Assembly: GCF_014904755.1 (NCBI RefSeq)
Contig: NZ_JACZFQ010000106.1
Location: 1 to 60,913 of the forward strand
Reading direction: 5' to 3'
From: Neoluteolibacter marinus
GTDB lineage: Bacteria; Verrucomicrobiota; Verrucomicrobiia; Verrucomicrobiales; Akkermansiaceae
Length of the DNA stretch: 60,913 nt
This document shows positions 34,767-43,549 of the stretch, one piece after another. A program made the position numbers and the translations under genes. The notes under the pieces were generated by a model. That model saw only the letters and a program-made list of their open reading frames with translations. It did not search any database and was not told the DNA's origin. Within the stretch, counting starts at the first letter, position 1, and each line of letters begins with the position of its first letter.

Positions 34767-35879
34767 ATGCAAACGATCCCTGTCGAGCACACCGACCCCA
34801 TCAACGCAAAGATCCTGGCCGTTTCGGAGGATCTGGTCGCTGGCTTCCAGCGTGAGCCATTTCACGTGATCGCCGAAAAGAGCGGGGTCCCCCTCGACAC
34901 CGTGCTGGAACGGATCCGCGCGATGCTCGAAGCCGGCATCATCCGCCGCGTCCGCCAGACGATGCTCGCCACCAAGCTGGCACACGGGGCCCTGGTCGCC
35001 TGGAAAGTGCCCGAGGAAAAGCTCAACGCCGCCTTCGACTTCATGGCCAAGGAAGACCCCTTCTCCGGCCACGTGGTCATCCGGTCCACGGACACCGAGG
35101 TCTCCGGCTCCGGCTACCGCCTGTGGACCACCTTGAAAGTCCCGGTCGGCGAGTCGCTCGACGAACACGCGACCGCCCTGCTGCGTTTGACCGGTGCCAC
35201 CGAATACCTCCTGATGCCCGCCAACGGCGTGTTCGCGCTCGGCGTCGGCCATATCCGCCGCCGCGCCCTCGAACCGGGGGACAAGGCCGACGAGCCGGCG
35301 GTGATGATGAACACCGTGCCCGCCGACCTGAGCCCGGAAGAATGGTCGGTGCTCCTTTCCCTGAAGGAAGAGCTCGCTCCCGACGAGATCGTCCCCAACC
35401 CCTGGGAAGCCCGCGCCGCCCGGCTCGGCATGCCCCTCGAGCGCTACTGCGAGATTGCTGAAGCCTTGAACCAGAAGAAGGTCATCGGCCGCTTCTCGAC
35501 CTTCCTCGAGCACGTCAAGCCGTCGTCCACCGGCGAGCGCGTTACCCGCTTCAACGGCCTCTTCCACTGGGCCGTGCCGAAGGGCCGCGAGATCGAGGCC
35601 GGCGGCGAGGTCGGCCGCCATTTCTGCATGACCCACTGCTACTGGCGCGAAGGCGGCCCGCAGTTCGGCGACGTCAATATCATGGGCGTGGTCCACGGCA
35701 CCGAGAAGGACCGGGTGCTCGAGCACAAGGCCGCCATCGATCGCCACCTCGACTCGATCGGCATCCCGGTCAGCTACACCAACGTCTTCTGGGGCGGCCG
35801 CTCGGAGATCAAACCGTCGGAGATTTCCCCGCAGGTCTACAAGGACTGGCACCGCAAGATGGCAGCGCCCCCGGCCTGA
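34767..35879 (+). CDS. tandem siroheme-decarboxylase-like / Lrp-AsnC-like protein
   Basis: 370 residues made of two similar halves. Each starts with a winged helix-turn-helix (half 1: F-H-V-I-A-E-K-S-G-V-P...R-I-R-A-M-L-E-A-G-I-I-R-R-V; half 2: A-R-L-G-M-P-L-E-R-Y...K-K-V-I-G-R-F) and continues into a ferredoxin-like AsnC fold. Half 2 has N-G-L-F-H-W-A-V-P and M-T-H-C-Y-W-R-E-G-G then N-I-M-G-V-V-H-G. These correspond to the V-x-H-C-Y-x-R and M-x-H-G blocks of AhbA/AhbB and NirD/L/G/H siroheme decarboxylases. In the known enzymes two such subunits form a dimer, so a fused pair is plausible. Could be a haem-pathway enzyme or a haem-sensing regulator. Confidence 0.6.
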   Translation: MQTIPVEHTDPINAKILAVSEDLVAGFQREPFHVIAEKSGVPLDTVLERIRAMLEAGIIRRVRQTMLATKLAHGALVAWKVPEEKLNAAFDFMAKEDPFSGHVVIRSTDTEVSGSGYRLWTTLKVPVGESLDEHATALLRLTGATEYLLMPANGVFALGVGHIRRRALEPGDKADEPAVMMNTVPADLSPEEWSVLLSLKEELAPDEIVPNPWEARAARLGMPLERYCEIAEALNQKKVIGRFSTFLEHVKPSSTGERVTRFNGLFHWAVPKGREIEAGGEVGRHFCMTHCYWREGGPQFGDVNIMGVVHGTEKDRVLEHKAAIDRHLDSIGIPVSYTNVFWGGRSEIKPSEISPQVYKDWHRKMAAPPA

Positions 35880-35951
35880 CGGGACTTGCGACGAATTCGT
35901 CACACGCCCTCCGTTCCCGGCGTCACACGGCCCCCGTAAACCTCACCGCGC

Positions 35952-36629
35952 ATGCAGAAAATCCTGATCGTCGAGGACGAACGCGACATCGCGGACCTGG
36001 TGGGCTTCAACCTGGAGCGCGCCGGGTTCCAAGTGATGAAGGCGCACGACGGAATCTCGGGGGCCGAGGTCGCGATCCGCGAACGGCCCGACCTCGTCAT
36101 TCTTGACCTGATGCTCCCCGGCAAGGACGGCTACGGCGTCTTCAAGGAGCTCCGCCGCGACGACCGCAGCCGCGACATTCCGGTCATCATGCTCACCGCC
36201 CGGGCCCAGACCGAGGACCGCATTCAGGGCCTCGAGGCCGGCGCCGACGACTATCTGACCAAGCCCTTTTCGCCCAAGGAGCTGATGCTCCGCGTGCAAG
36301 CCGTCCTCAAGCGCAGCGACGGCCCGCCCGGCCAGGTGGAAATCACCTACGGCCCCTTCCGTTTCGACAAGAACGCCCTGAAGTTCTACCTCGACGGTGA
36401 ACCCGTTGAACTGACCTCCACCGAGTTCAAGCTGCTGCTCTTCCTCACCGAGCGCGCCGGCAAGGCTCAGGACCGCAACGATTTGCTCCGCACGGTCTGG
36501 GGATACAGCGACGAGGTTCACAGCCGCACCCTCGACACCCACATGAAGCGGCTCCGTCAGAAACTGGGCGAACATGCAGCGATGGTTGAAACCGTGCGAG
36601 GCATCGGCTACTGCGTGTCATCCCTTTGA
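35952..36629 (+). CDS. OmpR/PhoB-family response regulator
   Basis: 225 residues. Receiver domain: acidic pocket E-D-E near residue 9, phospho-acceptor D in L-V-I-L-D-L-M-L-P (about 54), T in M-L-T-A-R and K in T-K-P-F-S. C-terminal winged helix about 130-225: L-T-S-T-E-F-K-L-L, then S-R-T-L-D-T-H-M-K-R-L-R-Q-K-L and T-V-R-G-I-G-Y. Closely resembles PhoB. Spaced 2 bases from the kinase gene, so they form one operon and a matched pair. Targets unknown. Confidence 0.9.
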   Translation: MQKILIVEDERDIADLVGFNLERAGFQVMKAHDGISGAEVAIRERPDLVILDLMLPGKDGYGVFKELRRDDRSRDIPVIMLTARAQTEDRIQGLEAGADDYLTKPFSPKELMLRVQAVLKRSDGPPGQVEITYGPFRFDKNALKFYLDGEPVELTSTEFKLLLFLTERAGKAQDRNDLLRTVWGYSDEVHSRTLDTHMKRLRQKLGEHAAMVETVRGIGYCVSSL

Positions 36630-36631
36630 GG

Positions 36632-37942
36632 ATGCCCGAGCCGTTCACCATCGCCGCCGTCCTTGCCGCGCTCTGTGCCTTGCTGGCGCTGGCGGTCACG
36701 GCCCTGCGCCTGCGGCGCGCCCGGGCGGAGTTCACCCGCGAAGTGTCGTCGTGGCGGATGAAGCTGGACATCGACATGGCGCAGTCGCGCCGGGAACGCG
36801 ACCAGCTGCTCGATGCCCTGGGCGACGCCTTCATGCTGGTCGATGCCGATGCGCGGGTCCGCTTCGCCAACAAGGCGGCACGCACGCTGTTCCGCGGCCG
36901 GGATCTCACCGGCCGGACGGTTCACGAGGCCTTCCTCGACCAACGTCTCGCCGCCGCCCTGATGCGCTGCCTCGAGACCGGCGAACCGACCGTGACCCGG
37001 GCGGTCCTCGCCCAACAATCCTCCCCCTTGGGCGACCAGGAACGCCGCGGCGTGAATGCCTGGATCATCGATGCCGCCCGCCTTTCAGACAGTCCCGCGG
37101 AAGACCCTACCACCCGAGTTGTGATCCGTGACGTGACCCGCGAATACCAGACAGAGCAGATCCGCAAGGACTTCGTCGCGAATGCCTCGCACGAACTGCG
37201 CACGCCCCTGGCCATCATCAACGGCTATTTGGAGAACCTGATCGACGACGACCTCCTCGACGATCCGGAACTGACCCGCCGTTTCCTCAAGGTGATGCGC
37301 AAGCACACCGAGCGGATCTCCCGCATCGTCGAGGACATGCTGGTGATCTCCCGCCTCGAATCCGGCGAAGCCGCCGCGCTCAAGGTGAAGCCATTCCGCA
37401 TGCGCTCCTGCTTCAACGACGTGCTGGAGCGGCTGGAGTCGGTGATCCACAACCAGGAAGCGACGATCCGCATCGACATGCCGGACCTCGACCTGACCTT
37501 CGCCGGCGACCGCTTCTACTGGACCCAGGTGCTGTTCAACCTGGTTGAGAACGCCCTCAAGCAGAACCCCCGCAAGGGCTTGACCGTGACCATCGGCTGC
37601 GTCCGCGACGAAGAGGTCACGCGGATCTGGGTCAGCGACGATGGCGTGGGCATCCCCAGCGCCGACCTGACCCATATTTTCCGGCGCTTCTACCGGGTGG
37701 AAAAGCACCACTCGCAAGAAGAGATCAAGGGCACCGGCCTCGGGCTTTCGATCGTCAAACGGGCCATCGAAGCCCACGGCGGCAGCATCCAGGTCACCTC
37801 GATCCCCGGCCAGGACACCCGCTTCACCATCGAAGTGCCACGGGAGGCCGAAGCCAGGCTCCTGGAAGAGGCCGAGGCCAATGCCCTGCCCGAGCTCGGC
37901 AAGGCCCCGGAGATCGAAGTCGGCACGCCACCGGAAAGCTGA
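36632..37942 (+). CDS. PhoR-like sensor histidine kinase
   Basis: 436 residues from ATG 36632; a TTG at 36626 would overlap the regulator stop. One N-terminal transmembrane span (about 5-25) is followed by a PAS-like domain (L-L-D-A-L-G-D-A-F-M-L-V-D-A-D). Phospho-acceptor His is in A-N-A-S-H-E-L-R-T-P-L (about 190), and the HATPase has N-x-x-x-N (L-V-E-N-A-L), D-D-G-V-G-I and G-T-G-L-G-L-S-I. A single span and cytoplasmic PAS match PhoR, not a large periplasmic sensor. The phosphate signal is a family-based guess. Confidence 0.9.
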   Translation: MPEPFTIAAVLAALCALLALAVTALRLRRARAEFTREVSSWRMKLDIDMAQSRRERDQLLDALGDAFMLVDADARVRFANKAARTLFRGRDLTGRTVHEAFLDQRLAAALMRCLETGEPTVTRAVLAQQSSPLGDQERRGVNAWIIDAARLSDSPAEDPTTRVVIRDVTREYQTEQIRKDFVANASHELRTPLAIINGYLENLIDDDLLDDPELTRRFLKVMRKHTERISRIVEDMLVISRLESGEAAALKVKPFRMRSCFNDVLERLESVIHNQEATIRIDMPDLDLTFAGDRFYWTQVLFNLVENALKQNPRKGLTVTIGCVRDEEVTRIWVSDDGVGIPSADLTHIFRRFYRVEKHHSQEEIKGTGLGLSIVKRAIEAHGGSIQVTSIPGQDTRFTIEVPREAEARLLEEAEANALPELGKAPEIEVGTPPES

Positions 37943-38040
37943 GCCGCCACACGCTCCACAGCACGGGATCTATCGCGTCATTTTTGTTGTTGTAGTTTTT
38001 TTGTGTTTGCAAATTTGGAGCGGATTCAATTCATGCAGGG

Positions 38041-38071
38041 CCGTGCCCCGGAAGCTCCCCCGGGGCCACGG
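38041..38071 (+). promoter_or_regulatory. GC-rich hairpin in the leader of the TonB-dependent receptor gene
   Basis: CCGTGCCCCGG (38041-38051) pairs with CCGGGGCCACGG (38060-38071), with one bulge. It lies 13 bases before the receptor ATG and would cover any ribosome site, so it could restrict translation. The AT-rich run at 37980-38015 (TTGTTGTTG and T-runs) is a likely promoter area. No cobalamin-riboswitch boxes were seen. Confidence 0.35.
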
Positions 38072-38084
38072 ATCTCCACACCTC

Positions 38085-40163
38085 ATGAAATCGAACCGCT
38101 TCTCCTGGGTCTCTCTCGCCCTCCCCGGCGCCTGCCTCCTTCACGCCACTGCTTCCGGCCAATCCGCGGACCTCAGCACGCTGGATGAGCTTCTGGTCAC
38201 CGGCTCGCCCACCGATCGCACCCTCTTCGAGCAGGCACAGCCGGCGAACCTCCTGTCCGGCAGCAAGCTGATGCTCAACCTGGAATCAACCCTGGGCGAA
38301 ACCTTGCGGGACGAACCCGGGATCAGTTCGACCGCCTTCGGGCCCGGCGCCAGCCGGCCGGTGATCCGCGGGCTCGGGGAGGATCGCGTGCGCATCCTGC
38401 AGAACGGAACTTCCGTGCTCGATGTCTCGAACGTCAGCCCCGACCACGCGGTGGCCAGCAATCCGCTCACCGCCCGATCGGTGGAAGTCGTCCGCGGCCC
38501 GGCTACCCTGCTTTATGGACCGAACACGCTGGGCGGGGTCGTCAATGTGATCGACGGCCGCATTCCGGACCAGCCCTTCACCGGGTCGCGGCCGACCGGC
38601 AGCTTCTCGAGCCGCTTCGGATCGGTCGACAACCTCGAGCAATACGCCGGCGAGCTCGACTACGGCCAAGGAGATTTCGCCTTCCACCTGGATGCCTTCA
38701 GCACCCAGACCGACAACCTCAAGATCCCGGGCTTCGCCCGATCGGCCCGCGCCCGGGCCCTTGATCCACTGCCCCCCGGGGAAACCGAGGCTTATGGCAT
38801 CTTGCCGAACAGCGCGACCGAATCGCGCGGCGCGGCCTTGGGCGGCACCTGGTTTCATGAGGGCGGCTACATCGGGCTTTCCTTTTCCGGCGAGGACTCC
38901 CTTTACGGCACGGTGGCGGAACCCGACGTCACGATCGACCTCCGGCAGCGCCGCTGGGACCTCCGCGGCGCGTTCGACCAGCCGGCCACGTGGATCCGGG
39001 AGATCGACTACCGACTGAGCTACAGCGACTACCAGCATACGGAATTCGAAGGTATCGAACCGGGCACCGAGTTCCTGATCGAAGGCTTCCAGGGTCGGGT
39101 GGAACTGCTCCACGAGAAGCTCGGCCCCTTCGAGGGCGCCATCGGGATGGAAGCCGGCACCAACGACTTCTCCGCCCTCGGCGACGAGGCCTTCCTGCCA
39201 CCCGTGCAAAACCAGGCGGTCGGCCTGTTCCTGTTCGAGGAGGTCCCCCTGGGCGACCTCCGGTTCCAATTCGGCGCGCGCTACGACCATCACGACCACG
39301 AGACCGATGCTTCCGCGGCGTTCGGACCATCGATGAAGCGCGACTTCGATGCCTTTAGTACTTCCACCGGCCTGGTCTGGGAACCCGCCGACGGTTACGC
39401 GGTCGCGTTGTCGGCCGCCTACACCCGCCGTCCGCCGACCTACGTCGAGCTGTTCGCCAACGGCCCCCACGTCGCGACGGGAACCTTCGAAATTGGCGAC
39501 CCCTTCCTCGGCACCGAGGACGCCTTGTCGTTTGACCTCTCCCTGCGGAAGAACACCGGCCGCGTCACCGGATCGGCCAGCGTGTTCCATTACCGCTTCG
39601 ACGACTACATCAACCTCGCCCCGACCGGCACCGACTTTGTCGATCCGGAGGACGGCGGCTTGATCCCGATCTACCACTACACCCCCGTTGCCGCGAGCTT
39701 CACGGGCGGCGAGATCGAGGCGACCTTCCACCTGCTCGAAACCCCGTCTGAAGCCAAAGATGCCAAATCCCCGGTGTCGGTATCGCAGCGCCTCGACCTC
39801 AGCCTGCAGGCCGACTACGTCCATGCCGAAAACCGCAGCACCGGCGATCCGCTACCGCGCATTCCCCCGTTCCGCAGCGGAGTCGCGCTCGAATACGGCC
39901 GCGACGCCCTGACCTTCAGGATCGACGGCCAGTACGCCGCCCACCAGGACCGCCACGCACCCGGCGAGCTGCCCACCGACAGCTATTTCCTGGTGAATGC
40001 GGCGCTCAGCTACCAGCTCGACCTCGGCGACGTGACCACCACCTTCTTCCTGAAAGGGACCAATCTCACCGACGAGGAAGCCCGCCTGAGCACGTCCTTC
40101 CTCAAGGAAGTCGCCCCCCTCGGCGGCCGCGGCGTGGTCGCCGGCATCCGGGCGGAGTTTTAA
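38085..40163 (+). CDS. TonB-dependent outer-membrane receptor, ZnuD-like
   Basis: 692 residues from ATG 38085; signal peptide to about residue 26 (A-S-G-Q-S). TonB-box-like L-D-E-L-L-V-T-G-S follows. The plug domain has S-R-P-V-I-R-G-L-G-E-D-R-V-R-I-L-Q-N-G and S-P-D-H-A-V-A-S-N-P, then V-E-V-V-R-G-P-A-T-L-L-Y-G-P-N-T-L-G-G-V-V-N-V. This combination is typical of ZnuD-type zinc or metal receptors. A histidine-rich turn Y-D-H-H-D-H-E-T occurs mid-barrel, and the barrel ends in F. It lies between a PhoBR pair and a PocR-AraC regulator that heads back toward a copper ATPase, so metal uptake fits. Confidence 0.82.
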   Translation: MKSNRFSWVSLALPGACLLHATASGQSADLSTLDELLVTGSPTDRTLFEQAQPANLLSGSKLMLNLESTLGETLRDEPGISSTAFGPGASRPVIRGLGEDRVRILQNGTSVLDVSNVSPDHAVASNPLTARSVEVVRGPATLLYGPNTLGGVVNVIDGRIPDQPFTGSRPTGSFSSRFGSVDNLEQYAGELDYGQGDFAFHLDAFSTQTDNLKIPGFARSARARALDPLPPGETEAYGILPNSATESRGAALGGTWFHEGGYIGLSFSGEDSLYGTVAEPDVTIDLRQRRWDLRGAFDQPATWIREIDYRLSYSDYQHTEFEGIEPGTEFLIEGFQGRVELLHEKLGPFEGAIGMEAGTNDFSALGDEAFLPPVQNQAVGLFLFEEVPLGDLRFQFGARYDHHDHETDASAAFGPSMKRDFDAFSTSTGLVWEPADGYAVALSAAYTRRPPTYVELFANGPHVATGTFEIGDPFLGTEDALSFDLSLRKNTGRVTGSASVFHYRFDDYINLAPTGTDFVDPEDGGLIPIYHYTPVAASFTGGEIEATFHLLETPSEAKDAKSPVSVSQRLDLSLQADYVHAENRSTGDPLPRIPPFRSGVALEYGRDALTFRIDGQYAAHQDRHAPGELPTDSYFLVNAALSYQLDLGDVTTTFFLKGTNLTDEEARLSTSFLKEVAPLGGRGVVAGIRAEF

Positions 40164-40165
40164 CC

Positions 40166-41074
40166 TCAAGACTCGGCAATCTTCTCGCGGCGCCACGCCG
40201 TCGGCGCCGCACCGACGATCCGGGCGAAGCTGCGGTTGAACTGCGACAAGGACTGGTATCCCACCTCGAAGGCGATTTCCGAAACGCGCTTCTCGGGCTT
40301 GAGCAGCTCGCGCTTTGCCCACTCAACCCGGCAACGGTTGACGTAGTCGGTCAAAGTCAGGCCGGTGGCTTCCTTGAAAAGGCGGCAGAAGTGCGACTCG
40401 CTCAGCCCGGCCTCGTGGGCGACGTCGCCCAGCGGCAGCGACTCGTCGAGATGGGAGTGGATGTACTTCCGCGCCTTCGCGATTGCCGCCGGTTCGCTGC
40501 CTTCGGCGATGATCGCCAGCGACTCGGCGTGGCGGCTGAGCTGGTCGGCAAAGCTCTGCAACAGCGTGATCATGCTGGCGTAGCGCTCGGGCTCCACCGA
40601 GCGGGTCTGGAAATACGCCGAACGCAGCGTGTTTTCCGTCGCCTTGGTCATGGTCTTGCGGCCGAGGCTGCCGAGCAGTTGCTCGAAGTCCGCCTCGCCC
40701 GGCGTGCGGGAAAACACCTGGCCGGTCTTCAGGTAACCGACAACCGATGCTCCCAGCTTCACGGGCACCGCCGACGCGGTCAGGCCGGCGAAACAATGGC
40801 AGGTCGACGGCCCCTTGACGCTCGCCTCGTCGATCAGGCGGCGGTTGGTGTCGATGCAGGCGTGGCACGCCGACTTGCAGAGATTCAGTTCCTCGCAGAA
40901 GGGGCTGCGGTTGATCGACTGGTCGTCGAGGCACCACTCCTCGGGATTCGCCCCCACCAGCCGCAGCGGCAACCCGGTGGCCGTGCGGAAGGCATCCTGA
41001 TACACGCGGAACATGTCCGACTGCTTCAGCCGTTCGTGCAGGGTGTCCTCAAATTGCTTGCTCGCTTGGCTCAT
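40166..41074 (-). CDS. AraC-family regulator with PocR sensory domain
   Basis: 302 residues from ATG 41074. N-terminal PocR ligand-binding domain (about 15-185) with a cysteine cluster at 48, 60, 66, 70, 73, 92 and 94, and C-H-C-F-A-G-L-T. C-terminal AraC double helix-turn-helix (about 205-302): V-A-H-E-A-G-L-S-E-S-H-F-C-R-L-F-K-E and V-S-E-I-A-F-E-V-G-Y. PocR domains bind small ligands, and the cysteines could also bind metal or an Fe-S cluster. Its start lies 26 bases inside the CcoI reading frame, so it is translated from the same message. Convergent with the receptor gene. Confidence 0.85.
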   Translation of the reverse strand: MSQASKQFEDTLHERLKQSDMFRVYQDAFRTATGLPLRLVGANPEEWCLDDQSINRSPFCEELNLCKSACHACIDTNRRLIDEASVKGPSTCHCFAGLTASAVPVKLGASVVGYLKTGQVFSRTPGEADFEQLLGSLGRKTMTKATENTLRSAYFQTRSVEPERYASMITLLQSFADQLSRHAESLAIIAEGSEPAAIAKARKYIHSHLDESLPLGDVAHEAGLSESHFCRLFKEATGLTLTDYVNRCRVEWAKRELLKPEKRVSEIAFEVGYQSLSQFNRSFARIVGAAPTAWRREKIAES

Positions 41075-43430
41075 TTCGGGAGGGTCCGGTCGCCGGACCG
41101 GCGTCGCGACCATAGGTCCCCTGCTTGGAGATTTCAACCACAGGAGTTCGCGAACCCGAAGCGACTAACAGGATCGAAATCACCGAGCTCAAGGGCATCA
41201 GCACCGCCGCCAGGATCGGGCTCATGTGGCCGCCGGCGGAAAGGACGATCACCACCAGGTTGTAGGCGATCGCAAAGGTGAAAGCGCGCCTCACCCCCTG
41301 GGCGCGGGCATCCGCCGCTGCCAGGGCTTCCGGCAGGTAGGCCAGCCCGGATCCCAGCGCGTAGAAGTCCGCCTTCGACTCCAGCAGGCTGCGGTCAACC
41401 ACCGGGGTTCCGGTCACGAAAGCCGCATCAAAGGCCAGCGAATCGTTCGCCCCGTCGCCGAGATACAGCGTGTCCTGACGGTCGAGCGCCTTCACCCGTT
41501 CGGCCTTCTCCTCCGGATTCAAGCCCCCCGACGCCTGCCCGTCGTCCAGCTCCAGCGCCCGCGCCAGCCGCGCGACCTTCTGTGGATCATCGCCGGACAG
41601 GATGTGGATCGACAGCCCCCGGCGCTCCAGCCCGCGGATCGCCTCGGCGGCTCCCGGCCGCAGGGAATCGCGGAAGGAAAAGGTCGCGACCACCTGGTCG
41701 CCGTGACGGAGTTCGGTCCCGCCCGCGCCCTTGCCGAGGAACCACTCGCCGTCCTCCGCCTGGCCACGCACCCCGGTCCCGGGGATCTCCTCGACGGCGA
41801 TCGGCCCCTGCGCTCCCAGCAGCCGCTGGCCGCGGCTTCCCAGCGCCTCCAACAAGCTCCGCGAAACCGGATGCAGCGAGCCCCGGGTCAGCCGGGCCAG
41901 GGCCAGTGCCGCATCTTCGCCGAGCGACTCCACCGCCCCGGGGTTCACCAGTTCCGGCCGCTCCAGGGTCAGCGTCCCGGTCTTGTCGAAGACCACCTTC
42001 CGCACCCGCCGCAGGCGCGGCCACAAGCTGGCACGGCGCACGAAGGCACCCGCCCGCGACAAGCGCGACGCGGCCCATTCGTCGGCCAGCGGCACCGCCA
42101 CCCCAAGCGCGCACGGGCAGGACACCACGAACACCGAAATCATCGCCTGCAGGCCGGTGCGCCAGTCGCCCGACCACGACCAGCCCGCCATGACCGCGAT
42201 CCCGACTGCGATCACCACCGCCAGATAGCCCTTCAGCAGCCGCTGGAACACCGGCGAGCCGCGATCGCCCGCGGTGTCAGCGGTCAGCTTGGAAATCAAC
42301 GAATCCGCCCAGCTCTCGTCGGCGGTCACCGAGACCGGCTGCCGCCCTAACAGGATCGCACCGGCCGGCATCCTCGCACCCGGTCCCAGCGTGACCGGGT
42401 CCGCTTCGCCGTGGATCCATTCCAGCGACACTTCGGCCACCCCGTCCGCCAGGCAGGCCGCCACCGGCAAGGCCTTGCCGGGCTCGAGGTCGAATTTCAT
42501 CCCCGGTGCCAGGGCCGCCACCGCCACCCTGCCGTCCCCCGCATTCACGGACTCCGGCAAGGGCGAGCGCCTCACCAGCCGCAGCCGGTTCTTCTCCACC
42601 GCCGCGGTCTGCACGTAGCGGCCCAGCAGCATCAGGAACACGAAGGTCGCGACGAAATCGAAATACATCAGCTTCTCCTCGCCCGCCGCCCAGCCGGCGA
42701 TCGAACCCGCATAGGCGGCGACCAGGCCGAGGGCGATCGGCAGGTCGATGTGCAGCGCGCCCGACTTCAGCGCCCGCCAGGCCCGGGCAATGAAATACCC
42801 GCCCCCCGCCAGCATCGCCAGGGTCGCCGATGCGAAGGCGATCAGACGGAACAACCCGGCGAACTCGAAGTCCGCCGGCATCCCGAGATAGCCGGGCAGC
42901 GAGAAGCCCATCGCATTCAAGGCGAAGGCCCCGCACAGCCCCATCCGACCCGCCAGCTGGCGGCGCTCCGGCGAAGCCTCGCGGCCCGTTGCCGGCGCCA
43001 CCACGTAGCCGAAACCGGCCAGCTCCTTGGCGAAACCGGCGAGATCACAGCTGCCGGGACGCCATTCCAGGTGCAAGCGCCCGCTGGCCGGGTTCGCCGC
43101 CGCCCGCACCGCGCCGTCGTGGCGCTCGAAGAGCCGTTCGATCAGCCAGACGCAGCCGACGCAGGAGATGCCCTCGACCGCGCAATCGAGCTGCGCCACG
43201 CCCTCGCCCTGCTCCGCCGCCGCCATCGCGGGCGCCAGCCAGGCGAAGTCGTGGTCCTCGAACGGCCGCGACCTCACCGGGGTGCCGGTCGCATCGTCCT
43301 TGAGTTCGTAGTAGCGGCCGAATCCCTGCTCGCGGATCATCCCTGCCACGTAGTCGCAGCCACGACAGCAGTACCGTTCCCCCGCGTCACGGGGAGTGAA
43401 GGCCGTGCCGCAATGCTCGCAGGTCGCCAT
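41049..43430 (-). CDS. ccoI: copper-transporting P1B ATPase, CcoI/FixI type
   Basis: 793 residues from ATG 43430. N-terminal Cys-rich zinc-ribbon-like segment (C-E-H-C...C-C-R-G-C), then a heavy-metal-associated domain with G-I-S-C-V-G-C (about 85-92). Eight spans, C-P-C in S-C-P-C-A-L-G-V, phosphorylation motif D-K-T-G-T-L-T, H-P motif S-L-H-P-V-S and hinge G-D-G-A-N-D. The double-Cys N-terminus is typical of CcoI/FixI, which export copper for cbb3 oxidase assembly. It lies about 600 bases from the cbb3 operon on the same strand, with one plus-strand gene between. Its 3' end overlaps the PocR-AraC gene. Confidence 0.88.
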   Translation of the reverse strand: MATCEHCGTAFTPRDAGERYCCRGCDYVAGMIREQGFGRYYELKDDATGTPVRSRPFEDHDFAWLAPAMAAAEQGEGVAQLDCAVEGISCVGCVWLIERLFERHDGAVRAAANPASGRLHLEWRPGSCDLAGFAKELAGFGYVVAPATGREASPERRQLAGRMGLCGAFALNAMGFSLPGYLGMPADFEFAGLFRLIAFASATLAMLAGGGYFIARAWRALKSGALHIDLPIALGLVAAYAGSIAGWAAGEEKLMYFDFVATFVFLMLLGRYVQTAAVEKNRLRLVRRSPLPESVNAGDGRVAVAALAPGMKFDLEPGKALPVAACLADGVAEVSLEWIHGEADPVTLGPGARMPAGAILLGRQPVSVTADESWADSLISKLTADTAGDRGSPVFQRLLKGYLAVVIAVGIAVMAGWSWSGDWRTGLQAMISVFVVSCPCALGVAVPLADEWAASRLSRAGAFVRRASLWPRLRRVRKVVFDKTGTLTLERPELVNPGAVESLGEDAALALARLTRGSLHPVSRSLLEALGSRGQRLLGAQGPIAVEEIPGTGVRGQAEDGEWFLGKGAGGTELRHGDQVVATFSFRDSLRPGAAEAIRGLERRGLSIHILSGDDPQKVARLARALELDDGQASGGLNPEEKAERVKALDRQDTLYLGDGANDSLAFDAAFVTGTPVVDRSLLESKADFYALGSGLAYLPEALAAADARAQGVRRAFTFAIAYNLVVIVLSAGGHMSPILAAVLMPLSSVISILLVASGSRTPVVEISKQGTYGRDAGPATGPSRNEPSEQAI

Positions 43431-43549
43431 GTGGCGGGAATCTTGCCCCAAGCCGCGCCGTCCGCCACGCGGGAATTGCCGGAGGTTGTGCAAATCGAAC
43501 CCGAAAGCCGCGGCTTGCCTCGTCCCGCCGCCTCGTGCATTTCTCCGGC

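Noticed and set aside
37943-38084. Possible cobalamin riboswitch before the TonB receptor
   Set aside because: No B12-box or kissing-loop elements seen; only a simple hairpin is supportable.
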